Part shown: in pieces, positions 9,449 to 18,256 of the stretch
Layout of the letters: each line of letters starts with the position of its first letter
Numbering within the stretch: the first letter of the stretch is position 1
Assembly: GCA_902196205.1 (NCBI GenBank)
Contig: CABIKM010000036.1
Span: forward strand, 1-42,082
Direction of reading: 5' to 3'
DNA: 42,082 nucleotides
DNA from: Candidatus Methylomirabilis lanthanidiphila
Lineage (GTDB): Bacteria > Methylomirabilota > Methylomirabilia > Methylomirabilales > Methylomirabilaceae
Notes under the pieces: model-generated
What the model saw: the letters and a program-made list of their open reading frames with translations, nothing else
The model's database searches: none
What the model was told of the DNA's origin: nothing
Translations under genes and position numbers: made by a program

Positions 9449-10447
9449 ATGGAACCAGGAACCGTTGTGCTGACAGGTTGCGCGGGCTTCATCGGCTGCA
9501 AGGTCGCCGAGTTGCTCCTCCATGCCGGTCACCTCGTGATCGGGATCGACAATCTCAACGACGCCTACGACGTCCGGCTCAAGCAGTGGCGGCTTGAGCG
9601 GATCCTCCATCACCCCAATCTTCAGTTCCACCAACTTGACATCAGCGACCGGGCGGCGTTGAGCGCGCTCTTTGAGGGCGCATGCGGGCCCCACGGTCGT
9701 GGTCCGGTCGCCGTGATCAACCTGGCTGCCAGAGCCGGCGTACGCCAATCCGTTGAAGACCCCTGGGTCTATTACGACACCAACGTTACCGGAACGCTCA
9801 ACCTGTTGGACCTCTGCCGGACACACAGCATCAATAAGTTTATCCTCGCCTCCACCTCCAGCCTGTACGGCCAGGGCAATCCTATGCCTTACCGGGAAGA
9901 CGCGAATACAGATATGCCACTTTCACCCTACGCTGCTTCCAAAAAGGCCGCCGAAACGCTCTGCTACACCTACCATTATCTGTACGGAATCGACATGACG
10001 ATCTTCCGGTACTTTACTGTCTACGGTCCCGCCGGGCGACCCGACATGAGTCTCTTTCGCTTCGTGCAGTGGATCAGCGAGGGGCACCCGGTGATGGTGT
10101 ACGGCGACGGGCAGCAATCCCGCGACTTCACCTTTGTGGACGATATTGCCAGAGGCACGATCGCCGGCCTCAGGCCGCTGGGGTATGAGGTCATCAACCT
10201 GGGGTCCGACACGCCCGTTGTGCTGATGGATGCGATCCGACTCGTCGAGACACTCGTCGGGAAGAAGGCTGAGATGACACACACATCCCGTCATCCGGCC
10301 GATGTGCAAGCGACGTGGGCGGAGATCGGTAAGGCCAAGCGTTTGCTGGACTGGCAACCACAATCGACATTCCAGGATGGCGTTGGCGCGCTCGTGCGAT
10401 GGTATCACGCCAACCGCGAGTGGGCGAGGCATGTCTCAACAGGGTGA
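9449..10447 (+). CDS. NAD-dependent epimerase/dehydratase, UDP-glucuronate 4-epimerase-like
   Basis: The protein has 332 aa with AAGG 9 bases upstream. It is an extended SDR with the nucleotide motif TGCAGFIG near residue 9, DIDNLNDAYDVRLK-like segment (IDNLNDAYDVRLKQWRL), INLAARAGVRQSVEDP, STSSLYG, and the catalytic YAASK at about 161-165. RYFTVYGPAGRPDMS follows, then FTFVDDI. The NDAYD, AGVRQS and GPxGRPDM segments are typical of UDP-glucuronate 4-epimerases, which make UDP-galacturonate for surface polysaccharides. It overlaps the next gene by 17 bp, so the two are probably co-translated. The exact substrate is not proven. Confidence 0.9.
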   Translation: MEPGTVVLTGCAGFIGCKVAELLLHAGHLVIGIDNLNDAYDVRLKQWRLERILHHPNLQFHQLDISDRAALSALFEGACGPHGRGPVAVINLAARAGVRQSVEDPWVYYDTNVTGTLNLLDLCRTHSINKFILASTSSLYGQGNPMPYREDANTDMPLSPYAASKKAAETLCYTYHYLYGIDMTIFRYFTVYGPAGRPDMSLFRFVQWISEGHPVMVYGDGQQSRDFTFVDDIARGTIAGLRPLGYEVINLGSDTPVVLMDAIRLVETLVGKKAEMTHTSRHPADVQATWAEIGKAKRLLDWQPQSTFQDGVGALVRWYHANREWARHVSTG

Positions 10448-12677
10448 TACCCACCCGATACTGTGGTTTGACCTTCTTCTCCTCTGGATACTGACACTCC
10501 TCCTTCTGTTCACGCCGCTCGCCTTCGGTGCCGTTGAGGTCTGGTCAATCGCGATTGCCGAGCTGCTAATGCTCTCAATGGGAGCCGTTTGGTTCGCCCG
10601 GATGATCCGGGATGGACGAATCCAGTTCGAGCGGACACCGTTCACCATCCCGATCCTGTCCTTCCTGGCGCTGATGCTCTTCCAGGTGGTTCCGTTGCCC
10701 CTGAACATCATCGCGCTGCTCTCGCCTGCGGCGCACTCGGTCTACAGCGTGGCGGCGTCAGCCCTCAACCTCGAACCGGGGTGGCGGACGATCTCACTCG
10801 ATCCCATTGCCACACGTGAAGAGTTCCTGAGGGTCCTGACCTACACCATGCTGTTCTGGGTCGTGTTCACCCGCTTCCAAAAGCGGGAGCAGGTCGAGCG
10901 GGTGATTGTGACCATCATCGGCATCGGGTTTTTTCTGGCGGTGTTTGCGATTCTTCAAAAGTATTCGTCAAATGGCAAGATCTACTGGCTTCGCGAAACC
11001 GCGCAAGGCGGGGAGCCGTTCGGTCCGTATGTCAACCGTAATCATTTCGCCGGCTATATGGAGATCGCCCTTCCGTTGGCCATCGGCTACATCCTGGCCC
11101 AGTCGCCTGTCCGTACCGATCGACTTGGCATAAGGAAACGTCTCCTGTTGTGGACATCCCACCAGACCAGCAAATCGATCCTCCTGCTGTTCTCCGCGAT
11201 ATTCATGGGCGCAGCACTGTTGCTGACCGGCTCGCGCGGCGGCCTCGTCAGCTTCGCGGGCTCCATGGTCTTTTTCGTGATGATGGCCATCGTGAAACAG
11301 ACTGCGCGTTCACGGGCGGTGCGATTAGCTCTCGCCTGCTGCGGTCTTACCCTGATCGCCGCGATCTGGATCGGCGGGAACAGCGCGTTCCTGTCGCTGG
11401 AGCGCCTCGAGAAAGCACTCCAGGAGCCATCCGCAGAAGAACGAGCCGTCCTGTGGCAGGATACCTTGCGGATGGCAAACGATTACGTGCGGTTCGGCTC
11501 GGGATTCAATACCTTTGAAGCGGTATTCCCGGGATACAAGACATCCACTGCTCAGATGATCTTCCAGTATGCCCACAACGACTATCTGCAACTGCTGGCC
11601 GAAGGCGGTATCGTGGCCTTTGGTTTGATCGGATGGTTCATCGTCGCGTGGTATCGAAAGGTGATTACCGGGTGGCTGACGCGACACGATCCTTTTGCAG
11701 TATACCTGGCGTTAGCCGGGATGACCGCAGTGTGTGCGATGCTCATTCACAGCCTGACCGATTTTAACCTGCATATTCCGGCGAATGCCATCGCCATGGT
11801 GACCGTGCTGTCCATCACACTGAACGCCGCGCTGGTCCCAGCGTCAGAACAGAGCGCCCGTCGCCACACAGACTCTTCCTTCGCCAGTCCTCCACCTCCA
11901 TCTTCCCCTGCTCCGAGGTACTCCCAGAGTGCGGAAGACACCCGGACCGAACACGGGAGCAGTAGCGATACAAATGGGCATAACGCGTATCTGCATGCAG
12001 ATCAGTATGGAGAGGCGGGCACACGTGAGAGTGGCGGTCGAACCGAGAGTGCCAGGCGTGAGGACACAATCATCGCCGTGATCGCCAGGCTGGCTCAGCC
12101 GGAGCCGCTACCTGATCTCTCTACCTTGTGTCCTGACCGGCGAGAGCTGACCGATATCCTCCTCGACATCCGGAGGGGCTTGAGATCCTCCCACTACGCC
12201 ACACTCCGTGAGGCGGCCGAGCGGCAGCATCTTGATGTTCGCGATCTGGTTCAGAAGTCCGAAACACTGCTCGTGTCGATGCACCTGTCGTCAAGGACGG
12301 ATTATTACGCGATCCTCGGGGTAGATCGGGACGCCTCCGCCGAGATGATTCATGAGAAATGGGTCGACAAGATGCGCGTGTATCATCCCGATAATTACGA
12401 GGATCCGACAGGATGGATCGCCGAGCGGAGTTGGAGTCTTAACGAAGCGTATGCAGTCCTCAAGGATCCGGAGAAGCGACGAGCGTACGATACGAGACGA
12501 AAAGCGCGGGTGAAAGGCGGCCTCAGGACGGCGGGAGCGACGAATCTTCTCGCGCCCAATCACCGCATCAATACCGTCTCGACAGTCAATCTTCCCTCAC
12601 AACCGGCAAGAACCATGATTATCGTAGCGGTCGCCATCGCGAGCCTTATCGTGGCGCTGTTGCTTTGGTCGTTATGA
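10431..12677 (+). CDS. O-antigen ligase/polymerase-type membrane protein fused to a J domain
   Basis: The protein has 748 aa. The ATG at 10431 overlaps the epimerase end; the longer frame from 10302 is rejected because it would lie inside that gene. Residues 1 to about 470 hold some ten hydrophobic segments and the Wzy/WaaL-type core, with FGPYVNRNHFAGYMEIALPL, LTGSRGG and YAHNDYLQLLAEGG. A Ser/Pro/His-rich linker (about 475-540) leads to a helical region. At 624-690 there is a J domain with DYYAILGVDRDAS and the essential HPD in RVYHPDNYEDP, ending KDPEKRRAYDTRRK. A last membrane helix sits at about 727-747. The ligase part would join or polymerise lipid-linked glycans, and the J domain would contact Hsp70 on the cytoplasmic side. 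The reading frame is continuous. I know of no standard family with this fusion. Confidence 0.9.
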   Translation: MSQQGDTHPILWFDLLLLWILTLLLLFTPLAFGAVEVWSIAIAELLMLSMGAVWFARMIRDGRIQFERTPFTIPILSFLALMLFQVVPLPLNIIALLSPAAHSVYSVAASALNLEPGWRTISLDPIATREEFLRVLTYTMLFWVVFTRFQKREQVERVIVTIIGIGFFLAVFAILQKYSSNGKIYWLRETAQGGEPFGPYVNRNHFAGYMEIALPLAIGYILAQSPVRTDRLGIRKRLLLWTSHQTSKSILLLFSAIFMGAALLLTGSRGGLVSFAGSMVFFVMMAIVKQTARSRAVRLALACCGLTLIAAIWIGGNSAFLSLERLEKALQEPSAEERAVLWQDTLRMANDYVRFGSGFNTFEAVFPGYKTSTAQMIFQYAHNDYLQLLAEGGIVAFGLIGWFIVAWYRKVITGWLTRHDPFAVYLALAGMTAVCAMLIHSLTDFNLHIPANAIAMVTVLSITLNAALVPASEQSARRHTDSSFASPPPPSSPAPRYSQSAEDTRTEHGSSSDTNGHNAYLHADQYGEAGTRESGGRTESARREDTIIAVIARLAQPEPLPDLSTLCPDRRELTDILLDIRRGLRSSHYATLREAAERQHLDVRDLVQKSETLLVSMHLSSRTDYYAILGVDRDASAEMIHEKWVDKMRVYHPDNYEDPTGWIAERSWSLNEAYAVLKDPEKRRAYDTRRKARVKGGLRTAGATNLLAPNHRINTVSTVNLPSQPARTMIIVAVAIASLIVALLLWSL

Positions 12678-12690
12678 TGGTAGTACGTGA

Positions 12691-13548
12691 TCAACCAGCT
12701 TGGTCAGTGAGCAGGGCCGCATACCCCTCGCGGAAGGTCGGATAGCGGAAGACGTAACCGGAGGCGACGAGTTTGGCGTTGCAGCAACGCTTATTGGCGG
12801 GATGCCGGGCTGTCCGCGCCTTCGAGGATTCACCCGGCCGTGTCGGCGGCACACCAAGCGCTTGAGCCAGCCAGTCAAGGAGCACGGCCAGCGTGGTCGG
12901 TTCGTGATCGACACCAAGGTAGATGGGGTCCGGGTGCTGGAGCATCATCAGGTGGCGTAGGGCCCCGGCAGCATCATTTCGGTAGATACGGTTAAAATAG
13001 ACGGGCGACTCATCGTCCCATGCGATCTGGCCTCGACGCACCTGCCCGATCAGCGATGCGCGGCCCGGGCCGTAGAGGCCACCCAAGCGTAAGACGGTCG
13101 CCGGGAACGGACCATCCAGCAGCAGGCGTTCGCCTTCGAGGAGGCGAATCCCGCCAAACTCCGTGGGTTGGGTTGGGGAGGTCTCATCCACCCAGGCCCC
13201 TGAGGACTCCCCGTACACCCCCGTACTCGATGTCAGGAAGACGCGCCGTGGACGCACCTGCTGAAGGGTGAGCGCATTGAGCAGGTTGCGGAGCCCGTCC
13301 ACATACACTGCCCGGTACGCTGCATCGTCATGCGTATCCGGGGCAGCGGTGTAGAAGATGTTATCAAGGGCCGGCGGCAGCGTCTGAAGCGTGTCCGGTG
13401 AGGTCAGGTCAGCCTCAAGGGGGCGGATACCGGACGGCATTGTAGCCGGATGGCGCCGCAGCCCCCAGACGGTGTGTCCCTCAGCCGCAAGCAGAGAGCC
13501 TAATGCGGTTCCGATATACCCGCAACCAGCTATTAATACGTTTGCCAT
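12691..13548 (-). CDS. SDR-type NAD(P)-binding protein, YeeZ-like
   Basis: The protein has 285 aa. It starts with a dinucleotide motif IAGCGYIGTALGSLL and contains FYTAAPD, FLTSSTGVYGESSG (extended-SDR serine motif) and YGPGR. The usual YxxxK is replaced by an R/E-type segment (GGIRLLEGERLLL), as in atypical SDRs of the YeeZ group, so catalysis is uncertain. It is encoded convergently with the J-domain protein, 13 bp away. It may form a unit with the next SDR gene (78-bp gap, same strand). Confidence 0.8.
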   Translation of the reverse strand: MANVLIAGCGYIGTALGSLLAAEGHTVWGLRRHPATMPSGIRPLEADLTSPDTLQTLPPALDNIFYTAAPDTHDDAAYRAVYVDGLRNLLNALTLQQVRPRRVFLTSSTGVYGESSGAWVDETSPTQPTEFGGIRLLEGERLLLDGPFPATVLRLGGLYGPGRASLIGQVRRGQIAWDDESPVYFNRIYRNDAAGALRHLMMLQHPDPIYLGVDHEPTTLAVLLDWLAQALGVPPTRPGESSKARTARHPANKRCCNAKLVASGYVFRYPTFREGYAALLTDQAG

Positions 13549-13627
13549 GATTCAATGATGAAAAAGACAGTTTACCAGCTTTCAGCGGCCAGCCGTCAGC
13601 TTATGAGGATCCGATGACGGCTGATGG

Positions 13628-14536
13628 TTATGTCGCCAACAGGTGCCGAAGGGCGCCTTCAAGTTCGGGGTAGCGAAAGTCGTATCCGGTCGCCAGAAGC
13701 CGCGTAGGCTGAACGCGCTGGCTGGCCAGGAGCAGCTCGTCCGCCAGCTCGCCAAAGACCAGATGTGCGGCGGCGGCGGGCATCGGAAAGATGGTGAATC
13801 GGCCGAGCAGCCGTCCCAGTGTTCGAGTGAATTCCCGGTTGGTAACCGGATTCGGCGTCACGGCATTGATCGGTCCCCGGAGTGCCTCCGTCGTCAGCGC
13901 GTGCGCAATCACAGCCACAAGGTCATCCAAGGCGATCCAACTTACATATTGGCGCCCCGTCCCAAGCACCCCTCCGAGGCCCTTCTTGAACGGCGGGAGC
14001 AGCTTGGCCATCGCCCCGCCCGTGGGACTCAGCACCATCCCGAAACGGAGGTGAACGACACGGATCCCTTTTTGTTCCGCGGACTGTGTCGCGGCCTCCC
14101 ATTCGCGACAGACCCCGGCAAGGAAGCCCGTTCCCGCGGCGCTGTCCTCCGTGAGCAGTTCGTCACCACGATCACCGTAGTAGCCGATAGCCGACGCGCA
14201 CACCAGCACCTTGGGCGGCTGCTTCAGCCCGGCCATCGCGTCACTGAGCAACCTGGTGCCGTCTATCCGGCTGTTGCGGATCAGCGCTTTCTTCTCGGCC
14301 GTCCACCGGTCGCTCGCGATATTCTCCCCCGCGAGATGGACGACACCGTCAATGCCTTCCAGGTGAGAGGTATCGATAAATCCCGTCTCAGGACCCCACT
14401 GAAACTCGCTCTTGCCTTTCCGCGGCAAGGTCCGGATCAGACGACCGACACGATGTCCGCTCGCCGAGAGGAAGGGAACGAGCGCCGATCCGACGAATCC
14501 GGTCGACCCTGTGACAAGAACGCGCAACGATGCCAT
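13628..14536 (-). CDS. TIGR01777-type epimerase (YfcH/SulA-like SDR)
   Basis: The protein has 302 aa; GAGGAG lies 9 bases before the ATG. It shows VTGSTGFVGSALVPFL, then VVHLAGENIASDRWT, ASAIGYYGDRG, the RFGMVLSPTGGAMAKLLPPF segment, WIALDDLV, and a C-terminal AAAAHLVFGELADELLLASQ motif. This whole pattern is characteristic of the family, whose biochemical role is unknown. It has been linked loosely to cell division in some bacteria. It is 46 bp downstream of the Yip1-like gene on the same strand. Confidence 0.92.
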   Translation of the reverse strand: MASLRVLVTGSTGFVGSALVPFLSASGHRVGRLIRTLPRKGKSEFQWGPETGFIDTSHLEGIDGVVHLAGENIASDRWTAEKKALIRNSRIDGTRLLSDAMAGLKQPPKVLVCASAIGYYGDRGDELLTEDSAAGTGFLAGVCREWEAATQSAEQKGIRVVHLRFGMVLSPTGGAMAKLLPPFKKGLGGVLGTGRQYVSWIALDDLVAVIAHALTTEALRGPINAVTPNPVTNREFTRTLGRLLGRFTIFPMPAAAAHLVFGELADELLLASQRVQPTRLLATGYDFRYPELEGALRHLLAT

Positions 14537-14582
14537 GACTCACGCTCCTCGCTGTCAGCCTCTGATCGCTGAGAGCTTCGCC

Positions 14583-15116
14583 TCATGCCCCCGAAACGGG
14601 ATCTCTCAGACTGAGCAAGATGCCCATGACGAGCCACTGCGCAACCCACCCGATCGCGCATACTCCCACCGCCCTACCCATTGTCGTGTAATCGAGGGTC
14701 TTTCTCACTGCAACCACCGTGGCTCCCAACATCCATACCGATGCCAACCCAATGACGTAGCCACCCACTCCTGGGATAACGCCCAGCAGTCTGATCATTC
14801 CTGGAGCGCTGGCAAAACTGATTAACCGTACCACTCCGCCAACATCGGTTCTCGTCTGTGGTTCCTGGAGCACTCGCGTGCCGGCTACACAGGTAAAAAA
14901 CGCCAAGATATACCACTCCAGCAGCGCCTGTAATGTTTTCAGGAAGAAGTCTCCGACCCCGGTCTGAACGACAACACCGACCCCGGCGGCTATCGCCGAC
15001 AGGATCACCACGAGCGCGGCCTGGAGCGGCGCCTGCCGATCGGTCTTGATTTCATCGTAGAGGCTTCCATCCAGCTTGGCGGCCCGGATCATCCGCTCGC
15101 CCAGTCCCTTAATCAC
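14583..15116 (-). CDS. Yip1-domain membrane protein
   Basis: The protein has 177 aa from a GTG at 15116 with AAGGAGG upstream. Its start (ERMIRAAKLDGSLYDEIKTD) is followed by about five hydrophobic segments with GVGVVVQTGVGDFF, ISFASAPGMIRLLGVIPG and a final WVAQWLVMGILLSL. The F..AP...LLG.IP.VG motif fits Yip1-type integral membrane proteins, whose bacterial role is unclear. It may be the first gene of a unit with the two SDR genes. Confidence 0.75.
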   Translation of the reverse strand: MIKGLGERMIRAAKLDGSLYDEIKTDRQAPLQAALVVILSAIAAGVGVVVQTGVGDFFLKTLQALLEWYILAFFTCVAGTRVLQEPQTRTDVGGVVRLISFASAPGMIRLLGVIPGVGGYVIGLASVWMLGATVVAVRKTLDYTTMGRAVGVCAIGWVAQWLVMGILLSLRDPVSGA

Positions 15117-15632
15117 CTTTCCTCCTTCGTACTGCTACGACCACCTGATGTTGTCCTTACTGGCCGCCGTTGCTGCTTCCATGGTACCGACTGAAACCTG
15201 CACGCGACATGCGCGTTCACGATGCAAACCTATGGTATCCGGATCAGAGTGTCAACTGTTTTCGGAAGGCAGGCAGGCGTTCCGGTGTGTCACTTACACC
15301 AGAGCGGGCCGTTCCGGCCATACTCTGGCTACAATACAATAGTAGTTAGGCCTGGAGGAAGTGCGGCAACAGTCGGGGGGTTTTCTAAGCTACGGTTAAG
15401 ATCCGCACTGATTACGGGTTGTAACCGCAACAGCAGAGTGGACTGGAAATCCTGCCGATTCACCCCTTTACAATCGAGGAGATATGATTCATGCTTCGCC
15501 CCATAGCAGAAGAATCCTACCAAACAAGGGAGCTGCTGAGCGTGTTGCCACATAGACGCTGGCATAGCGAGTAACGCATATAGCGCTCACGTAACGCTGT
15601 CGGGCATCCCCGTGGGGCCAGCAGACTCCGTG
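15117..15632. other. Non-coding stretch, nothing recognised
   Basis: The open frames here are short, lack ribosome sites and show no family features. It separates the Yip1-like gene from a graveyard of restriction-modification and toxin-antitoxin fragments. Confidence 0.5.
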
Positions 15633-15904
15633 ATGGAACAGAACCAACTGACCTGGATCGTGAACTTCATCTGGGGGATCGCGGACGATGCCCTCCGGGA
15701 CCTCTATGTGCACGGCAAGTACCGCGACGTATCCTACCTATGACGGTCCTGCACCGTCTCGACGCGGTGCTCGAACAGACCAAGCAGGCCGTCCTTGACA
15801 TGAAGATCTCGCTCGACAAAGCGGGTATCGCTTACCAGGATCAGGCCCTGCGGTATTTGGAAGGACCACAAAGCATTACGCAATGTAGCCGCTTACGTTC
15901 GTAA
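15633..15904 (+). pseudogene. Remnant of type I restriction-modification methylase hsdM (N-terminus, frameshifted)
   Basis: ATG at 15633 reads MEQNQLTWIVNFIWGIADDA followed by LRDLYVHGKYRDV, the usual start of HsdM (N..QL.WI..FIW.IAD..LRD.Y..GKYRDV). The frame then breaks near 15730. The expected ILPMTVLHRLDAVLEQTKQA and VLDMKISLDKAG.AYQDQAL continue in another frame until about 15852, after which the sequence switches to other material and stops at 15902-15904. The rest of HsdM, HsdS and HsdR are absent. Confidence 0.85.
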
Positions 15905-15935
15905 GCTGCACAGGAGTCGTTTCGATGCTGTTTGA
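15855..15935 (+). pseudogene. Possible C-terminal tail of a lost antitoxin ahead of vapC remnant
   Basis: In a third frame the sequence reads IWKDHKALRNVAAYVRKLHR followed by SRFDAV and TGA at 15933-15935, overlapping the vapC remnant start at 15925. The overlap and basic helical character fit an antitoxin tail. No start exists because the upstream part is hsdM-derived. This marks a recombination junction near 15853. Family assignment is weak. Confidence 0.4.
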
Positions 15936-16199
15936 TACCGACGTCTTGATCCGGGTCCTGCGCGGAAACGCTAAAGCGGCCAGGGTCATCCGGAGGCGGA
16001 ACGGTCGATCGCCATCGTGACCCACATGGAGCTCGTCCAAGGGGCGCGCAGCCGCCACGAACGTGCATATGTTGTAAACAGCACTGAGGCGGAGAAATGC
16101 GCGCGATTTAAAATCGGCAGATTACGATTCCGTCGTGGCCACGTTACGATTAAAAATCGGCCAAATTATCGAGTAAGTCACACGTGGGTCCAGCCATAA
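15925..16199 (+). pseudogene. Frameshifted VapC (PIN-domain) toxin remnant
   Basis: ATG at 15925 begins MLFDTDVLIRVLRGNAKAAR, a clear PIN-domain start with the first catalytic aspartate. Around 15990-16000 the frame slips. The expected continuation EAERSIAIVTHMELVQGARS, with the conserved glutamate in MELVQG, is in the frame that runs to 16199. After RHERA the similarity is lost and the remaining PIN motifs are absent, so the gene is both frameshifted and degenerate. Confidence 0.8.
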
Positions 16200-16277
16200 G
16201 CGCAGCACTTTGCGCTCATCACTGCAAGATGGGGTGCGATTATCAAAGGCCCCCGCAGCAGATGATCGAGCAAAGGC

Positions 16278-18092
16278 TCAGGGGACATAGATACAGTCGC
16301 GTGGCTTTTTCTCCTTCATGCCCGGCTCCGGCCTCCAACAATCCTCAACCCAGAACGTGAATCGTGCCGTAAAATCACCATGCCGCTGTGGACTCTTCTT
16401 CATAACCTCTTCGGTCCGACCTGCGCTGAACGTCTTCACATGTACCCGAGGCCAGAGCTTCTCCGGGATGACGTGTACCGCCGGCAGAAAGTTGTCGTAG
16501 CGACCGGCAGTCCGGTCGAGATGGGTCAACGGTTTTGAGAGAAAGTTATCGATCAGAACCAGGAGGGAACCACGGGGACCGGGATCAAACGGTACAGGGC
16601 CAAGCTGCCCATACACCTCTCGCTCTTCAGCAACCGGGTGTAGCATCAGATTATAGAACTCAGCCTTCTCATGCTCGTGGAGATAAACGAGTACGCTGTC
16701 CTGGAAGTCACGAATAGTCGCAGCGGCGGCCATATAGACGATATTCGTAACAGGCAGCTTCAGCTTCGATTCCATAGTTTCGCGGAGGATCTGGTTGACA
16801 ATGATCGTGCCCATGCTGTGACCGATGAGGGTAATTTCCCATGGCCGCGTATCGCCATTGTTTATATCTTCCTGGATCGTATCGCTCAACCGTTTCAAGA
16901 AGATCGAGAGCCCCCCTGAGCGCGGGATGTTCGCTACCCCCACCGGGTTCCCGGTGTCTGTCGCTTGCCTGGCGACCTGAGACGCTTTCTTGGTAAATTC
17001 GTCATCGATATTAAAGAGTAATCGGGTTTGCCGCACCATGTTGTCCCAGGCCCCAGTACCCAGCGCATCGACAACGGGCTCAGCCAGGAGCCGGGAGGGT
17101 AATGTGGCAACATACATCAGGAGCGCCATGTCCATTTCCCCGCAATTACGGAGATCGTCCCCGACGGAGATGGCGATAGTATGCTCGCTCGGCTTGGGTA
17201 GTTTCGGGAAGTTCCTTGCGCCATCATCGGGAGCAATGTTAAACGGCAGGCATACAGGCGACTTCCTGAACCTAAATTTCTCCAGGCATTCATCTTCATT
17301 TTTGTACTCGTACTTACAGATCAACTCTCGAGCGATATGATCGGGATCCTTTGACTCGAGAAATGCGGGCAACGGAGCCGTCTTGAGGTCGTTCGTCCTC
17401 TGGGCGGCCCAGACCAATGGCGCGCGCGCGATACCACGCGCGACATCGACACCGAATGTCGGCAGCAATGTGACCGGGCCGACGACCGGTTGCTTCTCAC
17501 CCTGCCGGATGTGCCAGAGCTGCTCAAGGTAGCTGGCCGTAAAGGACGCCCGCCAATTAATGAAGAGCGGGTAATAGCCCGTTCTTGCGATCTTATTATA
17601 GAGTTGCTCCGCCCGTGTGATCGTGTGCAGTTGTGTATTCAGACCGCCATGAACGAAGATCATGATCTTTTTTGGGTCCTTACTTGGGTCTAACGGCGGG
17701 TCGGGATTCACGAGGATCGGCTGTTGCCTGCACGCTATACGTGGCCTGCCACCGGGCGCCGGCACTGTCCGGAAGTACTCCTGCATACACTCAAAGAGGC
17801 TCTTGAGGTAGGTGTCCTGAAATTCGTTATTCGGAAGTTCCGCATACGGGAGGACAGCAATGTGGGTGAGGCTACCGGAGGCCGTTTCGGTCTCGGGTGG
17901 TGGCGTCGGTTGCTTCGATACCGACAACGCGTGTCCAAGGTTTCGTCCCGGATCTATCGGTTTGCCATTGCCATCGAACATGAGGATGTTTTGACTCGGA
18001 ACGTGTGGGATCGAGCGCACGCAGCCGGTAAAAACAAGTACGGCAACCGCCATAGTCCACCAATACGGCGTTGGCTTTCTTAATAGATCCAT
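16278..18092 (-). CDS. Lipoprotein with alpha/beta-hydrolase domain
   Basis: The protein has 604 aa. The N-terminal hydrophobic helix ends in a lipobox VFTGC with the modified cysteine at 24, so it should be a membrane-anchored lipoprotein. A KIMIFVHGGLNTQ segment (about residue 145) supplies the oxyanion-hole HG motif. TLIGHSMGTIIVNQIL (about 425) holds the nucleophile serine in GHSMG, and candidate Asp/His residues follow. The family resembles DUF900-type or lipase-like hydrolases of unknown substrate. It lies 164 bp downstream of the dikinase gene on the same strand, which is too far to assume one operon. The spacer holds nothing recognised. Confidence 0.8.
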   Translation of the reverse strand: MDLLRKPTPYWWTMAVAVLVFTGCVRSIPHVPSQNILMFDGNGKPIDPGRNLGHALSVSKQPTPPPETETASGSLTHIAVLPYAELPNNEFQDTYLKSLFECMQEYFRTVPAPGGRPRIACRQQPILVNPDPPLDPSKDPKKIMIFVHGGLNTQLHTITRAEQLYNKIARTGYYPLFINWRASFTASYLEQLWHIRQGEKQPVVGPVTLLPTFGVDVARGIARAPLVWAAQRTNDLKTAPLPAFLESKDPDHIARELICKYEYKNEDECLEKFRFRKSPVCLPFNIAPDDGARNFPKLPKPSEHTIAISVGDDLRNCGEMDMALLMYVATLPSRLLAEPVVDALGTGAWDNMVRQTRLLFNIDDEFTKKASQVARQATDTGNPVGVANIPRSGGLSIFLKRLSDTIQEDINNGDTRPWEITLIGHSMGTIIVNQILRETMESKLKLPVTNIVYMAAAATIRDFQDSVLVYLHEHEKAEFYNLMLHPVAEEREVYGQLGPVPFDPGPRGSLLVLIDNFLSKPLTHLDRTAGRYDNFLPAVHVIPEKLWPRVHVKTFSAGRTEEVMKKSPQRHGDFTARFTFWVEDCWRPEPGMKEKKPRDCIYVP

Positions 18093-18256
18093 CAGCTCAC
18101 CCTTTACCTTTCGTCGATTGGTAAGGTATCAACAGATTTCGCTGTGATGGCGCGGATTATACCGTTGAGCTACTCGACGGTCAACTGCTTGAGCTGGATG
18201 GTGCGGTTGAACGTGCGGCGGATTACAACAGCAGAACAATGAGCAGTGGGCACACC

